In this document: positions 61,701-64,000 of the stretch, piece after piece
How the letters are laid out: the number at the start of each line of letters is the position of its first letter
How positions within the stretch are numbered: position 1 is the first letter of the stretch
Assembly: GCF_013031355.1 (NCBI RefSeq)
Contig: NZ_WPZO01000005.1
Span: 124,001-188,000 of the forward strand
Direction: 5' to 3'
Source of the DNA: Ruegeria arenilitoris
Lineage (GTDB): Bacteria > Pseudomonadota > Alphaproteobacteria > Rhodobacterales > Rhodobacteraceae
Length of the DNA stretch: 64,000 nt
Made by a program: the position numbers and the translations under genes
Notes under the pieces: generated by a model
What the model was told of the DNA's origin: nothing
Seen by the model: the letters and a program-made list of their open reading frames with translations, nothing else
The model's database searches: none

Positions 61701-64000
61701 CAGATCGCCACGTTCGGAGACCGCTCGGTTGGTCTGATGGCGCAGTCCATCGGCGGGGCAGGTGGTACCGGCGGGATGGTGCAGGCCGGTCAGTCGAACC
61801 TCGACACAATCAAAGCGGTGGTCAATCCCTCGACTGTGGGCACGACTGCGTCGATCAATATCGGCGGCACTGGCGGCGACGGCATGACCTCGGACACCGT
61901 AACCGTTGTCAGCGACGGGATCATCACGACCGAAGGCACCATGTCGCACGGTATCTACGCCCAGTCCGTTGGCGGTGGTGGCGGCATGGGGGGTGTGGTC
62001 GAAAACCGCATCATCAGCCTGCGTAAGGAAATCGGCAATACGGCAACCCTGTCCATTGGCGGCAATGGCGGCACGGGTGCAACGTCGGCCGCGGTTTCCG
62101 TGACCAACCGTGACCTGATCCAGACCACGGGCGACAAATCCGTTGGTATCTATGCGCAGTCGGTTGGCGGCGGCGGCGGTGACGCACAACAGGTGCGCAA
62201 CATCATTCTGGGCCGGTCTTCAGACGGGTCCACAACCAACGCCATCCTGATCGGAGGCACTGGCGGCACAGGCGGGGCCGGCAGCACCGTGACCGTAGTC
62301 AACGAAACCGATGGCACGATCCTGACCACCGGTGCGGAAAGCCACGGTATCTTTGCGCAATCCGTTGGCGGTGGCGGCGGCAATGGCGGCTCGACGATCT
62401 CGGTCGATGGGCGCTATGGCGGGGCCGAGGCCAGCACGCGGCGGGCGCTGCAATTCGGTCTGGGCGGCTCGGGCGGCACCGGTGGTATCGGTGGCACCGT
62501 GTCGGTGACCAATGCCGGGACCATCGTAACCACCGGCGCCGGAGCGCACGGTATCTTTGCGCAGTCCATTGGCGGCGGCGGCGGTAACGGCGGCAGCTCG
62601 ATCACGGGGACGGTGCGGCTCAAGACAGGGGACAGCAGTTCTCCGACTGCGCAGCTGAACATCGGAGGCTTTGGCGGCAGCGGCAACGTTGCGGGCAACG
62701 TGGTTGTCACCAATAGCGGCGACATCCAGGTGGATGGTGCGGGGGCCTATGGCATCTATGCGCAATCCGTTGGTGGTGGCGGCGGCAATGGCGGTCTGGC
62801 TGTTGCGATGGATGTGAATGACCTCAAGAACACCATGACCGGCAAATCCTATTCCAAGATCGCCATTGGCGGTTCCGGAGGCGATGGCGCGGATGGCGGT
62901 GACGTCACGGTCAACCACACTGGTGCAATTGTCGTGAATGCCACAAACGGGTTTGGCATCTATGCGCAATCTGTCGGCGGTGGCGGCGGCAATGCCGGGT
63001 ATTCGGTATCCTCTCCGCTGGTCTCGGCACTCGATTACACGATTTCGCAGGTGCTTGGCGCGCGCGATGGGTCCACCGGGGCGGTGGGCAGCGTGACGGT
63101 CAACACGACCGGGGACATCCTTGTGAACGGCGAAGGCAGCCAGGCCGTCTTTGCGCAATCCGTGAACGGTGGCGGTGGCAATACCAATACCTCTGTCGAT
63201 TTTACCACTACGACCAGTGGGACAACCGGCAGCGTTGTCAGCAGTGATATTGCCCTGGGTGGTGACGACGTTTCGGGCATGGCGGGCAGTCAGGTTGCGC
63301 AATCGCATACCGGTAATATCGCAACGACCAGCGACAGATCGACGGCCATGATGCTGCAAAGCATCGGCGGCGGCGGCGGGACTGCGGCTACCGATGTCGT
63401 CGTGCAGGACGGTGACGGCATCGACATCACCGCGCGTCTGGGTGCGATTGACACTGATGACGCCGGTGGCGGCGACGTGGACGGCAGCCGCATCGGCGAT
63501 GTGGGCACGGATGGCGCGTTCTCATCCGCTGGCGCGGCGCAATCCATTGGCGGCGGGGGAGGGAAGCTGGCGCTGAACAGCACCGGAGCGGTCGATACGA
63601 ACAAGGTCGCGTCGGTGATCCTGGGGTCGGACCCCAGCTTTGATAATGACGGCGGCAATATCACCCTGTCGCTGGACGGCGACGTGTTCACCAGCGGTGA
63701 CCGCTCCTTCGGCCAGAGCATCCAGAGCATCGGCGCGGGCGGCGGCGAGGTCGTCATCTCGGGTCTGGGACAGGCGGACGTGACGTTGGGCGCGCAGGAC
63801 GGATCGACCGGTGACGGTGGCGATGTCGATTTCGCCAATATCGGTGATGTGACCACCAGCGGCACCGGATCGCACGGCTTCGTCATTCAGAGCATCGGCG
63901 GCGGCGGCGGTCTGGTCTCGACCGACATGGAGGCCAGCCGGGTCACCGTGGACCTGTCGACCAACAATGGTGGTGACGGCGGCGATATTGGGTTTACCCA
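52752..64000 (+). CDS. Giant glycine-rich repeat surface protein, probably an autotransporter (5' part, open at window edge)
   Basis: One frame from the ATG at 52752 shows no stop to the window end; the visible part is 3749 codons (an in-frame GTG lies at 52746). Residues 1-22 are a signal peptide (MKSNLLLAVSFFVLISTPSF), then about 100 residues of Thr/Ser-rich sequence, then repeats. Each unit has a TTG-D-S-G core, the motif (A/V)QS(I/V/L)GGGGGNGG, a hydrophobic strand and VGLGG-G-GG-V. About 50 copies are visible. The pattern predicts a parallel beta-helix stalk with glycine-rich turns. The membrane domain, if any, lies beyond the window. Two non-repetitive inserts occur (about 59800-60000 and 60720-60850). 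Confidence 0.85.
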   Translation, partial: MKSNLLLAVSFFVLISTPSFAAPTSDSKVGDTVTNPVTGEDTTVSALIVDPASTPTAGTTAFVETADGYVFLVKDAGDTIYNSDNPPLAFNIVSITGTTAQISNSGATGTASLSTQMTVSQYDSNFNSSGTTGTVTPPEDVSGPNGVSQVVYGRNGSNGRDGALVVPPSSGGDGEDGPTQTKTLSTDVNATSNIGWQVGSVGGNGGQGGDSYLSFWSGRDGGDGGKGGTVTATQTTTSTIQTSGDGNDGIFAFSRSGKAGDGGSGFAAPGGGTGGHSADGGNVTVYQQGTISTTGDAADGIYALSVSNNGGNGGSQWGLVGSSGDGGYGGSGGTVTVNTASTGSILTTGDFANGIYAQSIGGSGGSAGTSGNLLVSLIGGADNGGNGGQVSVSHGGKIETQGDFARGIVAQSIGGGGGSGGTAGGLVSLSLGGVGSNGGSGDTVSVAVLGSGSILTSGVGADGVMAQSIGGSGGTGANSYGLVAVGGTGSKGGTGAAVSVSNYGRIVTGEDGARGIIAQSIGGGGGDGGSSGGMVSVGGSGSGGGSGSTVTIVNDGIITTSGDDAMGILAQSIGGGGGNGGSSGSVGAFVGVAIGGNGGAGGTGGDVNVTLSNTDSSQPSAIQTSGARSTGVFAQSVGGGGGNGGGAVSVAVGAFGAASVSVGGKAGSGGNGGAVTLSGSGSASVQTGGDDAIGVMLQSVGGGGGNGGYAVSVAVSGGPVSGSLAVGVGGSGSSGGTGGPVTVGQFNSSGVATAAGFEGTVVTTGNRSTGMLFQSVGGGGGNGGLAVAATGGASALFSGNVSVGIGGQAGSAGNGGLVQVYTNADVTTTGTSSSGIIAQSVGGGGGNGGGSIAAGISASGGAAVGINVGVGGDGGGAGIGGKVTLIAGGSSIQTSGAFSSGVVAQSVGGGGGNGGYAVGASADIGGAAAGSVSVGLGGKAGGGGAGGTVTAQVDADVTTRGDDSGAVVVQSIGGGGGNGGFSVAAGLAAGGAGAGTVDVGLGGDGGSGGIGGTVTGVRVNGDVRTEGARSTGIVIQSIGGGGGNGGFNVTAGVAAAGAGAGSIGVGLGGSGATGGDGGVVEGQVAGNVTTLSDSSSGVVFQSIGGGGGNGGFNVTAGIAGAGAGGGAVTVGLGGDASGGGIGNSVTGRVTGTVTTGGADSTAVLAQSVGGGGGNGGFNVSASLAGAGVASGAVSVGLGGDGGTGAAGGTVNLTTTNSIVTAGDRSSGVVAQSIGGGGGNGGFNVSGTGAGAGTASGAVSVGLGGTGAGGGNGGAVTLTSNGTILTQGDSATAFLAQSIGGGGGNGGFNVSASVQGSGTAGGGVSVGLGGNGAGGGDGNTVIATSNNAIETHGDSSSGVVAQSIGGGGGNGGFNVAPVLSGAGTASGAVSVGLGGSGDTGGNGGNVTLTSNGTILTDGFASSGFVAQSLGGGGGNGGFNVSPTVSGAGTGAGSVSVGLGGSGDAGGDGNLVTANTTANVVTKGDASVGILAQSVGGGGGNGGFNVSPALAAAGTGSGAISVGLGGAGGSGGTGGIVNLTVANSVRTEGAQSSAVVAQSIGGGGGNGGFNVSASVGGAGTGSGAVAVGLGGRGTGGGSASAVTADVTGNLVTLGDTSTGLLAQSVGGGGGNGGMNISVAIAAAGTGAGGASVGLGGASGTGGNGGTAEATLNGNVSTQGDESGGVIVQSLGGGGGNGGMNVSATVTVAGKGSGGASVGLGGSGGNGGNASTASGTVVGNVTTAGDNSGGVLVQSAAGGGGNGGLNVSAAVNISGTGGGAIGVGIGGSGGDGGNASTATGSVTGDVTTSGDNATGVLVQSVGGGGGNGGVNISGALSIARTGSGAAGIGVGGFGGDGGTSGVVDNTFDGNVSTSGARSAGIIAQSLGGGGGNGATNISGAISVASSYSGALGIGVGGFGGDGGAADTVTQQVTGNVTTTGDDSVGILTQSLGGGGGNGGTNISAALSLSRSANAAVAIGVGGFGGGGADAGALVQSTVTGGVSTSGNNSTAILTQSLGGGGGNGGTNISASLGISQQNGGSVSLGVGGFGGGAGNAGEVVSTLRAATNSSGTTSVVTTGTDSIGVMAQSVGGGGGNGGLNVSGAVNLTGKSGAAVALGLGGFGGGGGDAGAVTLDVQSDVVTAGDGSHGLFAQSLGGGGGTGGVNISGSLALTKPSGSDTIFSVAAGVGGFGGSGGDASDVDLDYTGNLQAVPMVQQSDGSFAVDESKGASGIIAQSLGGGGGNGGTNVSGGIAISGKPGAGQTDSSKSYAVVVGVGGFGGGGGDAGNVDVNIGAGSTIMAHGTGQSGLLAQSLGGGGGNGGLNVSGGIVSDSSLIVGVGGFAGDGGKAGNVTVTSQADITVTTNPDDISIPNNTTFEDKLRDFLGDTIVDETEELASTFGLERLFIDMGVFNEEKPDTDGSAGLMAQSIGGGGGNGGLNVSGGIALSKDGKIPSVTFGVGGFGGDGNISGDVTVDHAGTVSVAGNWKHGVLAQSIAGGGGNGALNVTGQLNYGDSNNSDGKTDLSIVGGLGGHGGTGADAGNVSVTQTGNISTNGYHARGIFAQSIGGGGGTGGINATFVGTKDSSPIAMGIGGFGGGGGDAGDVTVARGTAALAAGTIVTDGVGSHGIEASSIGGGGGDAGINAVVGISKTTGSQSNGGTGDSTDRKTPTNSGVDDSVIANYNKVLDELEGKTNPADSSGQKTGVSAVVAIGGDAGTAGDGGTVDIDHYGDIVTLQDSSHGVFGQSIGGGGGNAALNLGMTYELASDATNKGFGLAIGGGTGEGGIGGSVDVRNTGNITTVGANSHGLFAQSVGGGGGNAGYNSASTSVDGGNVNIQIGRTGGTGGSGGDVYASSNGIISTSGNGSYGFFAQSIGNGGGNSSSTSVSIGTPKTGDSKGNKASLSVGLEGGTGGAAGDVTSVVAGTVVTQGTDAHGVFAQSVGGGGGTGGKASNSAGKGISVALSIGGTGGTGGVGGKVDVTNTAQIATFGDRSVGLMAQSIGGAGGTGGMVQAGQSNLDTIKAVVNPSTVGTTASINIGGTGGDGMTSDTVTVVSDGIITTEGTMSHGIYAQSVGGGGGMGGVVENRIISLRKEIGNTATLSIGGNGGTGATSAAVSVTNRDLIQTTGDKSVGIYAQSVGGGGGDAQQVRNIILGRSSDGSTTNAILIGGTGGTGGAGSTVTVVNETDGTILTTGAESHGIFAQSVGGGGGNGGSTISVDGRYGGAEASTRRALQFGLGGSGGTGGIGGTVSVTNAGTIVTTGAGAHGIFAQSIGGGGGNGGSSITGTVRLKTGDSSSPTAQLNIGGFGGSGNVAGNVVVTNSGDIQVDGAGAYGIYAQSVGGGGGNGGLAVAMDVNDLKNTMTGKSYSKIAIGGSGGDGADGGDVTVNHTGAIVVNATNGFGIYAQSVGGGGGNAGYSVSSPLVSALDYTISQVLGARDGSTGAVGSVTVNTTGDILVNGEGSQAVFAQSVNGGGGNTNTSVDFTTTTSGTTGSVVSSDIALGGDDVSGMAGSQVAQSHTGNIATTSDRSTAMMLQSIGGGGGTAATDVVVQDGDGIDITARLGAIDTDDAGGGDVDGSRIGDVGTDGAFSSAGAAQSIGGGGGKLALNSTGAVDTNKVASVILGSDPSFDNDGGNITLSLDGDVFTSGDRSFGQSIQSIGAGGGEVVISGLGQADVTLGAQDGSTGDGGDVDFANIGDVTTSGTGSHGFVIQSIGGGGGLVSTDMEASRVTVDLSTNNGGDGGDIGFT
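55857..58589 (+). repeat. Exactly periodic block of 195-bp units in the giant gene
   Basis: The Gln codon of the QS(I/V/L)GG motif occurs at 55857, 56052, 56247, 56442, 56637, 56832, 57027, 57222, 57417, 57612, 57807, 58002, 58197, 58392 and 58587: fourteen steps of exactly 195 bp, 65 residues. Outside this block steps vary (for example 198 before 55857 and after 58587). The units are related, not identical. Confidence 0.95.

Noticed and set aside
53847..63359. Very long open frames on the minus strand (995, 773, 594, 484 and 379 residues), proline- or alanine-rich
   Set aside because: They are antisense shadows of the GGC-rich repeats of the giant plus-strand gene; sequences such as repeated PPLPPPPP arise from the complement of Gly codons and show no ribosome sites or known domains.
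53821..63899. CRISPR-like regular repeats
   Set aside because: The periodicity is in-frame, protein-coding and varies in sequence; there are no identical direct repeats with unique spacers and no cas genes.

Overview
The window reads as chromosome (or a large replicon) of a marine Roseobacter-group alphaproteobacterium (Rhodobacterales). No rRNA or marker gene is present, so this rests on content: a sulfite-exporter/L-cysteate sulfo-lyase pair under a LysR regulator (a cuyRZA-like locus known from Ruegeria pomeroyi), a branched-chain keto-acid dehydrogenase operon under an Lrp-type regulator, a DUF1127 mini-protein, TctABC and TAXI uptake proteins, and many small regulator-plus-divergent-target modules. 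No tRNA, rRNA or CRISPR array was seen.

Left part (1-20 kb): metabolic modules, most with their own regulator and often with visible operator palindromes. In order: TetR/EamA exporter plus TrmO-like methyltransferase; MarR/adenine deaminase; Lrp/nitrilase; peptidase E; LysR with a cupin, two exported metallo-beta-lactamase-fold proteins and glutaredoxin 2; LysR with TctCBA and a C-terminally shortened fumarase/PcaB-superfamily lyase; LysR with an NmrA-like oxidoreductase and a PACE efflux protein; Lrp with an RhtB exporter, a DUF2000 protein and a broken MaoC gene. The MaoC remnant abuts the tail of a tyrosine integrase, a scar of a past insertion or deletion, followed by an RraB-like gene and a glycine-zipper lipoprotein.

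Middle (21-36 kb): leucine dehydrogenase and the four subunits of branched-chain keto-acid dehydrogenase in one overlapping minus-strand operon, controlled by a divergent BkdR-type regulator with twin TAGTG-N5-CACTA sites; a DUF1127 gene preceded by a strong-SD 17-codon micro-ORF; a Cache/HAMP-type adenylate cyclase; the cuyRZA-like locus with an orphan TAXI binding protein; and an AraC regulator.

Right part (36-64 kb): surface and envelope genes. A 1203-residue beta-helix autotransporter is followed by a small secreted protein whose 5' part is duplicated 1652 bp downstream as a pseudogene. A CadC/TolB-like TPR regulator faces a run of exported proteins (secreted unknowns, an MBL-fold enzyme, an outer-membrane barrel, a 601-residue membrane-anchored unknown and a HupE/UreJ-like membrane protein). 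The last 11.2 kb are the 5' part of one giant glycine-rich repeat protein, open at the window edge, with about 50 copies of a QS(I/V/L)GGGGGNGG-type motif; fifteen consecutive copies are spaced by exactly 195 bp.

Most interesting: the 17-residue micro-ORF, the metronomic 195-bp repeat block, the uncharacterised envelope operon, the several paired operators, and the gene-decay scars.
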